64,000 bases of DNA from Neurospora tetrasperma FGSC 2508 (Eukaryota > Ascomycota > Sordariomycetes > Sordariales > Sordariaceae). The stretch's first letter is position 1, and each line of letters opens with the position of its first letter. The notes below the pieces were generated by a model that searched no databases, was not told the DNA's origin, and saw only the letters and a program-made list of their open reading frames with translations. Below are positions 35,951-46,048 of this stretch, piece after piece. Location: NCBI RefSeq assembly GCF_000213175.1, contig NW_009799101.1:2341007-2405006 (forward strand). Direction: 5' to 3'. The translations under genes and the position numbers were made by a program.

Positions 35951-36893
35951 CTTGGGCACGACGATTTCTAGGATCGCGAATGAGAAACAGTCGCCAGGAA
36001 GACTAGGTGGGATGTTGCATAGATGATGGAAAACTAGCGGGCGGGCGCAAAGCAATACACTCGACTCCTAGGGCGTCGTGTTGAAAGCGCAGGCCACTTC
36101 AGTATTTATTGGTTGAAGTTGGTTGTCAAGCAAGGTTGGTTTTACACAAGGCCAGCGAAGTTGATGCTGATTGGAGTTGAAATGGCACTTCCCAGATGGT
36201 GGGCCAGGATTGGGGCTTTATTTACCGGGGCTCAGTTCCGTTGCCTAGCAACAGTCATTGTCTTGTCTGGCTGCGCCGAACTTTCCCTCCTGGGCTCCCT
36301 GATCAAACAACTGAGACCAGCAATGATGCAGTGGGAAGGTGGGCTTGGGCTCAGCAGCGTCTAGAGGATTACAGGAGGCACGCCCTTGGACTTGACAACC
36401 TGAAGAGACCTGACTCGGTGGTAATTGGTACGGCAATGAATATGACTGTGAGGATCTCATTTGTCTGATATCTTTGTTTTTCTCAGATCTGGCAGAAGCA
36501 ACATTTGATGGCAGATGTCGTCGCAGCGACGGGACTAACCCGACATCCAAGCAATCAAGCCCTGCCGCCCCTGCAGGTGCGCGCTAACATCGGAGCTGAA
36601 TGGGGGGGAAGCCCCGCTAAACCCCGCTAGATCTTCAAGCTGCTCTGAGCCTCCGACAGTTTTCATCTAACTATCTGGACATGGAAAACACAAAGGCCCG
36701 GGGTACATATCGGCCTTCATTCGCACCATCAACTGCTGGGAATTGTACCCAGCTTGACGTTTGACCTCAAATAAAGGTCTGACCTCTTACATTCCCACAA
36801 GCACAGCAACAACTGGGTGTCTAATACCTTGAAACGCCCTCGCCCGTACACAACAGTGACCGAATCCCTCACCCGACGACGACGACGCCCACC
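35951..36893. other. divergent intergenic region, Aurora kinase / TIP41
   Basis: About 940 bp with both promoters. A short poly-G run lies at 36602-36607 and the region is otherwise unremarkable. Confidence 0.55.
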
Positions 36894-37948
36894 ATGACGT
36901 CCGTCAAAATCAACCACATATCATCGCTCAACGAACCGTACCCCTCCCCTTCGGCCCTCGAAGCCGCCACAACAACGCACGTTCAAGGCGCCTTCGTTAT
37001 TGCCACGCGTAAGCTGCCCATCCTCAAATCGGGTCCCATCGACGCCATGTCGGTGCGGCTAGGAATTCCAATTCCCGAGATGATCTTCGGTGATAACCTC
37101 GTCTCGATCACGCACCGGCCAACGGGCTGGTCGATCGAATTCAATGCCGAGGACGCGCTCGAGCGCGTGGACAAAACGGGCGAGAAGATGCTGCAGGTGG
37201 CGTACGCGGGCGAGTGGAGCTCGAGCCGCGAGAAGACGAGCGCGGGCATCAGCGAGGTGGTCAAGCCGTTTGACTGGAGTTATACAACGGACTATTGTGG
37301 AACGGAGAGGCCCGGCTCGACTGGAGGGGCTGAAGGGAAAGAAACAAAGTTGCATGGGGACGAGAACACACCGGATATACCTATTGAGCTCCTGAAGCGG
37401 CGAGACCCGATCCTCTTCGCGGACGAGGTGGTCCTTTACGAAAGTGAGCTAGATGACAACGGGTGCAGTATCGTCAGCGTGAAGCTGCGGGTGATGGAGC
37501 ACCGCATGTTGCTGCTGTGCCGGATGTTCATGCGGTTGGATAACGTGCTGGTGCGGGTGCGGGATACGAGGGTGTATGTGGATTTTGATAAGGAGGAGGT
37601 AATTAGAGAGTATACGGAGAGGGAGGATAAGTTTGAGAATGTGAAGACGGTAAGTTCTTTTGGGACAAAGGAGACAGGATTGCGAAGGAATAGGTTAGCT
37701 GACGACTTGTTGGCTTTGCGAAACAGAAACTCTTCATGCAAGGCCTCAAACTGGATCAGGTCACCATCGCACTTCGTGATGCCAACCAGGTAGCGCCTCT
37801 GCTGCCGCTCATCAAGCAGGGAGTTGAGAGCGTTATCCTAGGTCCGGGTGTGGCTACAAAGACGACAACAACAACAACAACAACACGGTTCCCAGGGCAA
37901 ACGCAATTGACACCACAGACTCAGTTTGTCCGTCCGCCGCCGAGATAG
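36894..37948 (+). CDS. TIP41: TIP41-family regulator of PP2A/TOR signalling
   Basis: Two exons, 36894-37649 and 37727-37948 (77-nt phase-0 intron), giving 325 residues. The family pattern is visible: IPEMIFGDN, FNAEDALERV, DPILFADEVVLYESELDDNG and MLLLCRMFMRLDNVLVRVRDTRVYVDF. In yeast Tip41 binds Tap42 and frees type 2A phosphatases from TOR control; in mammals TIPRL binds the PP2A catalytic subunit. After the conserved core there is a run of eight Thr coded by an ACA/ACG repeat (about 37861-37885) and a Gln/Pro-rich tail. An insert at about 140-165 (GTERPGSTGGAEGKE) is poorly conserved. Confidence 0.93.
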
Positions 37949-38401
37949 GGGCTGAGGACAGATTCGTACACGTTCAGAGCATTGTATGCAAAATAACATG
38001 GGTTAACATCTTCATGATTGACGGATCAACGGCATTACAGGCGTTAAGGGGGGTTTGGCTAAGGATACATAGAATCGGGATCATGCGGAGCTGCACCAAC
38101 AATACCGCTATCAATCGTGGATGTTCTCCCGACCTGATCACCATTTGAAGATGCATATCAAAGCCGGCCTATTCATGTCTTTGGTGATAGTTTTTGGCGA
38201 CACCTGAGGTGAACAAGACAGCATTATTTTCAGCCAGTGAATATGCAGAACGCTAGTAATCCAGATACCCGTCGACCTTTGAAACACAATACAACATGTC
38301 ACATACCATTCCGGATTGCGGCATGTGCTCGAGTTAAAAAAAAACAGACCACCCGGCATGAAAATCCAACTCCATAACCCAGTAAATGCAACATGACCAC
38401 A
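37949..38401. other. convergent 3' region, TIP41 / unknown gene
   Basis: About 450 bp between stop codons. Nothing beyond likely 3' untranslated sequence is seen. Confidence 0.55.
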
Positions 38402-40564
38402 TCACCTAGCATCCGGAATAGGCGAACTCGGCTGCGTAACCTCCTCAAACGACAACTCCCACTTATCCACCTCCTTGAACTTCTTCGCCGCCTTCTGCAG
38501 CTCTTCACCCAGCCTCTCCGTCATCATTTGCGTCGTTTCCGGCAACTCTTCAGCCTCACCAAGGTCCATTGCAGAAACTGGTTCCTGGTCATCATCGTCG
38601 TCCTCACCATCCTGCTCCTTATCTCTGCCACCGCCCGAAGCATCAGCACCATCGGCGTTCTCCTTGTCGGAGCCTGCTCTACCGTACGTTCGCTTTGGCT
38701 CCGAAGAGCCGGGTTTGGATTTGGCAGCGGCTTTGCCATTGGTAGTTGTACCAAGTGGCGGCTTCATTTTCTGCTTGTCCTTCTCTTTCAGCTGCTTCTG
38801 CTTTGCGGCACTAAGCGCCTTTTCCTTCTTTTTCCTGGCGGCAGCGGTGGCAATGTATGATAGTTCGTCACCGTCTGCGGCAGTTTCATCTTCAGAAGAG
38901 GAGGAGGAGCCCTCGTCACTAGTGATGTCGTAAGGGTTCTCCTTGTTCCTCCCCTTCTTGTTCTTTTTGTCAGGTTTTGCGCGATTCCGTCGAGCAGGCA
39001 GCAAGCTTGTCAGTGCCTCCGTTGCTAATTTTTCCTCTTCACGCTTCTTGGCAGCTCCGGTGGCCTTTTTGAATGCTGCGGCGACGACTGCTGAGGCCTT
39101 TGCAGTATTTGGGGCTTTGTAGTTTGGTGAGTGTGTGAGTGAGGGTGGTGAGGAAAGTTCGGATGACATGTCCGCGTCTACGGCCCCCATTGGCCCGCCG
39201 CCTAGGCGTGGTAGCAGTTCGGGAGTCTGAAGTCGTTCTGTATAAACAGGTGCTGCTCGCCGGCTGTTGTAGGACCGGTGCGTCAAGTTGTTGAGTGATG
39301 GCCAGGCCACTGGGCTCTCAGCTTCTGAGGAATCGCTTGCGGGTGGTGCGTTGACCGGGTCGTTAGGATCGATGGGGGGCCTGGACTGCCTGGGAGGACT
39401 GTACGGTATATGGTCTGGAACAGGCGAAAGGGCGGGTGTTGAGAGTGGCGATGACATGGGGCTGTCGCTTCCATCTCGCATCTCTATCGACTGGTGAATG
39501 ACCTCATTTTCTTCCTCTTCTGGTTCAGGAACAGGTTGCTCATGTACCACTGATCTGCCGCGCTTCTTACGACCGGAGTGGCTTTCAAGTGACTTGCGTT
39601 TCTTCGAGCGCCGAGATGGAGAGCCGGTTTCCATGATTTCTTCGTCGTCGACAGGCATCGCTCCACTGGAGGCCGGAATCGTGACATCGGCACCCAAAGC
39701 TGCGCCTGTGAAAGCGCTGGCACCAGACCGTCTCTTCATCATGTCGAGCGGCGTCGACTCGCCATCTGGACCTGAATCTTCGTCTTCAATAGCCGCTTCT
39801 CGATCCACATCCATATGATCTTCCTCATCAGTCATGGGGATGCGTGACACCTGCGAAGTCACGGACAGGGATCTCTGTCGTCGTCCTTTCTGTGCCGTTC
39901 CCAAAATACTGGGCTCGCGCGCTCGTCGCTTGAACAGACCCAGATTAAGTGTAGACATGACGCTCGGTGTAGTGGGCCCCCTGCTACTTGGCCTGACGGG
40001 TCCGTCGTCTCTGCCTGAGACACTGTTTTGACGTGGACGGTGGCGCTGGAAGAGACCGACATCGAACGAAGAGGTGTTGGCGGACCGGTAGCCACCGGCA
40101 TTCTGTGCGGTAATCGTAGGGTCCTCGAGACTATCGTCGAGGTCAAACATATCATCATCCAGATCCAGGCCGGAAGTGTCGCCTGTTAATCGCCGGGGCG
40201 CTCGCGGGCTCGGTCGGGTGGACTCCTCTCTCTCACGTCTGGAATAGGAGGTCGCGGCATCGGGATTACGGTCGGTGTCGGCAGTACCGGTTGTTGAGGT
40301 CATATTGGCCAGCCGGTCTATGGCCTGGTCTCGCCTCTGTTTCGCGTCCTCCAGCTCCTTGGCCTGGTCGGGATTCATGTGTCGTTGGGCTGCTGCCACG
40401 GCAGCGGCGCGCTGCTTAGCGCGTTCCTTCTCTCGATCGCTAACATCGTAGATATCGCTGCTGGGGTCTGTGGCAGTCGGTTTAGTGACGACGGGTGGTG
40501 TGGCGGAGGAGCTGTTGGCTGTAGGCTGCGACGGCACAACCCGTGATTTCCTCGGTCTGGGCAT
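38402..40564 (-). CDS. unrecognised 720-residue charged, mostly disordered protein
   Basis: A single open exon of 720 residues, starting MPRPRKSR. I do not recognise the family. It is rich in Ser, Pro, Glu, Asp, Lys and Arg, with basic clusters that look like nuclear localisation signals (RRSKKRKS, GRKKRGR, DKKNKKGR). A motif is repeated at 167-184 and 206-222 (FDVGLFQRHRPRQNSVSG and LNLGLFKRRAREPSILG). An acidic patch LDLDDDMFDLDDSLED precedes it. The C-terminus has a Lys-rich helix (about 560-610), an acidic run and then an ordered-looking end, KKFKEVDKWELSFEEV, followed by Ser-Pro sites. Many SP/TP sites suggest CDK phosphorylation. The unbroken frame and biased composition make coding likely. 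A nuclear chromatin or cell-cycle protein is only a guess. Confidence 0.85.
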   Translation of the reverse strand: MPRPRKSRVVPSQPTANSSSATPPVVTKPTATDPSSDIYDVSDREKERAKQRAAAVAAAQRHMNPDQAKELEDAKQRRDQAIDRLANMTSTTGTADTDRNPDAATSYSRREREESTRPSPRAPRRLTGDTSGLDLDDDMFDLDDSLEDPTITAQNAGGYRSANTSSFDVGLFQRHRPRQNSVSGRDDGPVRPSSRGPTTPSVMSTLNLGLFKRRAREPSILGTAQKGRRQRSLSVTSQVSRIPMTDEEDHMDVDREAAIEDEDSGPDGESTPLDMMKRRSGASAFTGAALGADVTIPASSGAMPVDDEEIMETGSPSRRSKKRKSLESHSGRKKRGRSVVHEQPVPEPEEEENEVIHQSIEMRDGSDSPMSSPLSTPALSPVPDHIPYSPPRQSRPPIDPNDPVNAPPASDSSEAESPVAWPSLNNLTHRSYNSRRAAPVYTERLQTPELLPRLGGGPMGAVDADMSSELSSPPSLTHSPNYKAPNTAKASAVVAAAFKKATGAAKKREEEKLATEALTSLLPARRNRAKPDKKNKKGRNKENPYDITSDEGSSSSSEDETAADGDELSYIATAAARKKKEKALSAAKQKQLKEKDKQKMKPPLGTTTNGKAAAKSKPGSSEPKRTYGRAGSDKENADGADASGGGRDKEQDGEDDDDDQEPVSAMDLGEAEELPETTQMMTERLGEELQKAAKKFKEVDKWELSFEEVTQPSSPIPDAR

Positions 40565-41681
40565 CGTGAATGTGTCGCGGGGTTCTCGCCTGAAGTTGTC
40601 GATATCGGGTCTCAGAGAGTTGTGGGAAGTCGGTAGAATTATATACTTGTATTAGGGTAAATTCGTGTGGGCGGATATCATGGCAGTTGGTGGTGCATAT
40701 GCAGGTGTTGGGGGTCCTGTTCAATTTCTCGGAATCTCCTCCGCGGGAAAAAGTTGGAGAATCGTGAATGCAAATGCGAACACAGTATTCCGTCGGCGCT
40801 GATGTTGACGTATTGATGTACGGTTGGAGGTAGATCGGAGGAAAGTGCAGTCCCAGAGACGGGACGCGTTCCTTGATCAACACCGGGGTATCAAAAAAGA
40901 CTGGGTCCTTCAAGCGCGTGGTCTGGAAGTACGTACCTCTGTATCGTAGTGGGACCCCGTATGGTAGAATGCGGGGTGAGCCGTCGGCAGGCAAGCCTCT
41001 CCGCTCTCGGCAACAGACTTCCAGACGGGAGTGCTGGACCGTGACCCAAGCGAGCCAAGATACACACATACTACATACACTACTCAGATCCAACTGGATC
41101 ATTCAATGACAAGGTTGTCTGTCACCTGTGTCCGGGCGAATTGCTTGTGTGAAGTTGTAGGAGGAAACAATGCTCGATTGCTCTTTCGTAGATTGTCCTT
41201 TTCTTCGCACCAACGGCTTAACGTAGTTCCTTTACTTTCACTATGCAGTAGAGGCATCCTCAATTCCTCGTCCCTGACCCTGAGTTGTCAACAACACTGA
41301 GAAGTTCAAGCTATTCCTTGTGTCCCTGCCAAGAACCTCATTACGTCACGATCTGTAGCTAGCGTAGCGTGGAGGTAACTGGCTGCTGAAGTGGTGAACT
41401 GTTGAGCTTTCAAGCAGAGAGAGCTTCAAGCTTCCAACCAACGAACGAACGGTATCAACAGGATCGACACTTGGTAATACTCACTAGAGAGGTAGCTTAT
41501 GCTTACTTATTCTACCGTATTGCTTTCCGCCTTTTCGTCCACCAAAAAGTCCATGAAGGTGACACAACAAAACCTCACATTACTCCGATCCTCCCCTTCT
41601 TCACGTCGCATTGCGAACCTCACCACCAAAAGTCCCCGTCACGAAACACCAAAAGTCGCTACATCACCTCTAACACCAAAT
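40565..41681. other. divergent intergenic region, unknown gene / FUN14 protein
   Basis: About 1.1 kb with two promoters. In-frame ATGs at 41499 and 41553 precede the chosen FUN14 start. No repeat or RNA gene is seen. Confidence 0.55.
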
Positions 41682-42280
41682 ATGGCCACCCGCATAGCCT
41701 GTCGCGCTGCCTTCCGGCGCAACGTTGTCCCCGTCACTCTCGGTCTCACAACCACCTTCGCCCTGGCCGCGCGACAACAGCCTCTGAAGCTAGACGCCTT
41801 GTCCAGCTCGCAGCAGTCGCGGTCTCTCCATTCCCAGAAAGACAACAAGGAGGAGTGGTTGAACCCGGAAACGATCAAGCAGCTTTCTAGTGGGAGTTTG
41901 AGCGGTATGACTACCACCCAGCTTGGATATTTTGATTAGTTGTATACGGGAGGCTAATGTCGACTTGTGCGGCCTTTGCAGGTTTCGCCACCGGTCTTTT
42001 GATCAGTGTCTTTTCCAAGACGCTCGTGCTTTTGGCGGGTGTTAGTATGGTGATTGTTCAGGTGGGCTTTTCAACTTCGTGACAGAAATGGAAGAAAAGT
42101 GATGTACTGACAAAAGCATGGGAATAGGTTGCGTCTCGTTACGGCATCGACTTGGTAGGCATGTTGCATCTTCGCGACAAGGTGAACTCGTCAAAGATTC
42201 TCAAGGCGTTGCAACACAAAATGGCCTTTAAGCTTGCCTTTGCCATAACCTTTGCTCTTTCTGCTTTCATGTCTTTCTAG
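41682..42280 (+). CDS. FUN14-family mitochondrial membrane protein
   Basis: Three exons, 41682-41904, 41982-42061 and 42128-42280, giving 151 residues. The start ATG has a good fungal context (CAAATATGGCC) and begins a basic presequence-like segment (MATRIACRAAFRRNVVP); an in-frame ATG 61 codons upstream is possible but reads like leader. The FUN14 core follows: GFATGLLISVFSKTLVLLAGVSMVIVQ, then VASRYGIDLV, and a last membrane segment AFKLAFAITFALSAFMSF. Mammalian FUNDC1 is a mitophagy receptor in the outer membrane; fungal members are little known and the LIR motif of FUNDC1 is not obvious here. Both introns fall in the conserved core and restore it exactly. Confidence 0.9.
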
Positions 42281-42885
42281 ATCGAGCAAGGTTCAACGAA
42301 GGAGAAAACAATATTAACTCTACACATCAAGATGCATCCATGGCGTATCACATCATCGGGGGAGAAGTTTGCGGAGTCGGCATCAAGACATGGATGGTAA
42401 TACGCTGTCTATGTGTTGATCATTTTAGGCGTTTTGAAAAACTATCAGATATCTAATGTTTGAGACTGTTCTGGTTTTCCAACTTTGAACATCTATGACT
42501 ATCCTCGCTCCTTTCGCTACATTGAACGACCAATGACCAGCTTCGTGTTGACCACTCGGCTTGTGTGCCACAACAGATAGCCATCTGAAAGACATGAGAG
42601 CCGCCATGGGTGCCAAAAAAAAACCAACCCAAGCGCCATACAGCAGCAGCGGGCATGTTAAAAAAAAATCGCTAGATTCCCGGTCAGCCCTGGCGCAAGG
42701 CAGTTTCTGGGATCCTTCGGCACACTCGTCCAGTTGAAAAAACATCCAGTGCAGACTTGATGTGGATGTTCTGTTAAGTCTCATTTTCATGGGCGGATCC
42801 AAAATACTCCAAGGCCCAACATATTTCCAAGCTCTGAGCTAAATCGTCTGGACGGTCGGGTTTGAAACTCGGCTTTAAAAACAAC
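42281..42885. other. convergent 3' region, FUN14 protein / aminopeptidase P
   Basis: About 600 bp with two A-rich runs (42616-42625 and 42660-42667). No gene is seen. Confidence 0.55.
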
Positions 42886-45115
42886 CTAAAACGGGCTCGT
42901 TTCCCGCAGCAGCCACTCCGTCGTGAGCTGATCTCCATCAAAGTAGCCTGCCATATTCTTCCTAATTTCCTCGTTGGACTTGTTTAGCCAGTCCTTCTCT
43001 TCCTGCGTTAGCAAGCTCTCGTCAATCAGCTTCCTGCAGTAGGGTACCATGGTGACATGCTCGAAGCCCAGATACGGCTTATCGCCAAACTGGTGCTCCG
43101 TCTTTACTTCACGAACAATGGCCAGGTTCTCAATACGGATTCCGTAGTTGCCATCCTCGTAGTAACCGGGCTCGATGGACAGCACGTTGCCAGGAGCCAG
43201 AGGAACATCGATGTACGCCTTCCGAGTACCAATGCCGATGGGCCCTTCATGGACGTTTAGGAAAGATCCAACTCCGTGGCCGGTTCCGTGGCGGTAGTCT
43301 AGCCCGTATTTCTGGAATCATTGTTAGCCATTCGTGGATATTACCACAAGGAGCAAGTCGTTACTAACCCAGAGAAATTGGCGGGCCAAGGCGTCCAACG
43401 CAAAACCACTAGTTCCCTTGGGAAATACCGCAGTGTCTAAAGCAATGTTGCCTTTAAGAACCAGAGTATAAGACTTCCTCTCGGCATCGGTTGGTTGGCC
43501 GAAGTGCAGCGTTCTCGTGACATCCGTTGTTCCGTCATAAAATTGTGCGCCTGAGTCGCAGAGATAGATGGCATTAGGGTCAATCACGGAGCAGGCGCCC
43601 CTTTCGGGCTTGTAGTGGATGATTGCGCCGCTGCGTTCATGTCAGCATCTTCAGGTGAATGAATTTCATATGAGAAACTCACTTTGGTCCGGTGGAAGAA
43701 ATGGTATCAAAGGAAAGACCAACAAAGTCGGCTTGTTCGCTTCTGAACTGTTCCAGTTGGTCGGCGGCCTCCACCTCATCCAGCTTGGCCTTCTTGTTGA
43801 TTAACTGATCCTCAAGCCAGGCAAAGTACTTGATTAGGGCGGCGCCGTCACGGATGTGACATCTCCTCATGCCTTCAAGTTCCGTCTCGTTCTTGATGGC
43901 CTTTGCGTCCCCGATAGGACTCCTGACCTCGTCCACGTGCTTTTCGCCGCCCAACGCCAACTTGAGAGCCCATGAGGCTTTGTTAGAAACCAGGTATTTG
44001 GTGGGCTTGTCCGGCTCGCTAGTACTCTTGGCAGCATTTGCAAGAATCTCGGTGTCCTTGAAGAGGTCGTTGTAAGGCTTGATCCCAGTGCCGTTCTCGG
44101 CCAAATATTGCTTGACCTCGTCATTCAATTTCGACTCATCGACGTACAAGGTTGCGCTGTCCTTTGTAACGATGGCGTAAGAGAAGAAGACGGGGTTGTA
44201 TGTGATATCGTTGCCGCGCAAGTTGAAAAGCCACGCGATTTCGTCGAGCATGGATACGACGAAAGCAGCGGCCTTCTTCTTCTCGAGCTCCTTGCGCAGG
44301 TTTGTGAGCTTCTCTGCTGTGCCCTTTCCTGAGTACTTAGCACCAAGCAAGAAGACCGGCTCGCTGGGACGAGGTGGTCGGCTATCTCCCCATACAAGAT
44401 CCACCAGGTTCTCGTTGATGGCCTTCAAGCCTGCGCCGCCGTGCTTCTTGATATCGCCATCGAGCTTGTCGGCTACCGCCGGGGAAATCAGGGTGGGATC
44501 GATGCCAACAGATTTTCCGCCAGCGGATTCGTCTGCTGTCCATTCTTGCCAGGTGGGGACATCTTGGAGCCCGGTCTTAAGCAGGTGCCAGTTCTCATCC
44601 AACTGTTTGGAGGCCTGGTTGAAATAACGACCATCCGTGGCCAAGGCGGCCTTGTCCAGCGTGACGACCGCTGTTCCAGCCGAGCCAGTGAAACCCGAGA
44701 TGAAAGCACGGCGGGCGTCGCATTCGGCAATGTACTCGGAGGCATGGCTGTCTTCTGAGGGGACAACTGCGAGATTCCAGAAGGGTCAGCGGCCAGTGCA
44801 ATCGTCTTGGCGGAGAACGGCACAGGGCGTACCATAGATGTCAACATTGCGCTCCTTCATGAGAGACCGTAGAGCGGCCAAGCGATCCGTTGTGTTGACA
44901 GTCATAGTTTCTTCGTCCGAAGCGGCTCTAAGATGTTGGAATAATCTTGATGTGAGAGAGAATGCTCTGGTCGTACGTGACGGCTGAGGGAAGGCAGTCA
45001 AGGCCCTGGGCAGATTATGTAGAACCCTGGCGGCTTGGGAGCGGCTGGCTGGTCGGGGGACAGAAGACGCAACTGCTGTCAGGCAAGAAGAGGGAAAGGA
45101 CCAAAAATTACGCAT
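42886..45115 (-). CDS. ampp: Xaa-Pro aminopeptidase P, possibly dual-targeted
   Basis: Four exons, 45115-44833, 44766-43683, 43630-43369 and 43311-42886, giving 684 residues. It removes N-terminal residues before proline. The creatinase-like N-terminal domains contain [23 protein letters not shown] and [14 protein letters not shown]. The pita-bread catalytic domain keeps all five metal ligands: Asp481 and Asp492 (CDSGAQF, TTDVTR), His555 (GTGHGVG), Glu590 (SIEPGYY) and Glu604 (RIENLA). The first 70 residues are rich in Arg and Ser and have no acidic residues until near the end, as in a mitochondrial presequence. Met71 (44905) begins [16 protein letters not shown], the usual cytosolic start, so two isoforms of about 684 and 614 residues are plausible. 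Confidence 0.95.
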
Positions 45116-46048
45116 GGAGAGGAGAGGAGTGTTCCCGTAACGTCGCAAGGGGCGGTGGTTTTATAGGATAGCAGCTACCGAGAAGCTATCACCTTTTGAC
45201 TTGGACGAATGGAAGAGTCAAGTTTGGGGACTTCTACTTTGGGCGTAGTTGGTGGACGGGTACCTCCCGCTCTACACAGCACGTCCAGTCGCAACGTTCT
45301 GGTCACACGACGGGACGGGTTATCGCAGGTACCTTCCTACCTTGCCTACTGTAGTGGTACCTATCAGATTTGGTGGGCTCAACTCGCATCCCACGCGGGT
45401 CGGGAGCTCCTCTGGGCCCAACGATCAACGCCCATCATTGCGTGCCCTGGGGCTAGGTAGAGGTAGTAGGTACTTTCCATTTTGAGCCACCCTCCCCCCG
45501 CCTCCACCGGCTCTGCGGCCGCCTCCGCCAGGTGGGTCCCGTTGCTACCACACCTCACTACATACATACTGTTAGTTGAAGCCCTACGATAGCGTGTATT
45601 CAGGAGATGGACACTTGAGAGTTGAGACAAAAACACTGCCAATTCTAGCCCACCACATCCAGGCCAGGCTCCATAGTCGTTTTTCATCACCAAAAAACTG
45701 GAACAACCACGCACAAACTTCGGTCTTGTAAAACCTCTTTTTCGATGTGGTCAAGTCATTGCAAAAACAGAAAGGAACAACACTACAAGCGCGGTCTCTT
45801 CAACAGCAAGAGTCCATCTCCCGTCTCTGTTCTTGCACATACCTCTACCTATATCAGAGTGATAACAAATTGACGGTTCTGGAACCAAACGACCCACCGA
45901 TACGATCCACTATTCTAGTAACCTTCTCTTCCTTGGCATCATTCCTCACCAACACGCGCCTTCACCTTTCCTCGCCAAGTTGGACGACCGTCGGGCATAT
46001 TTCTGCACTCGCACTCCTCCTCACGAACCTGGTAGAGTTCACTAAATA
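45116..46048. other. divergent intergenic region, aminopeptidase P / karyopherin
   Basis: About 930 bp with two promoters. It contains several AGGTAG/TACCT elements (for example near 45330 and 45455). These are common in this window's intergenic DNA and have no assigned role. Confidence 0.55.
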
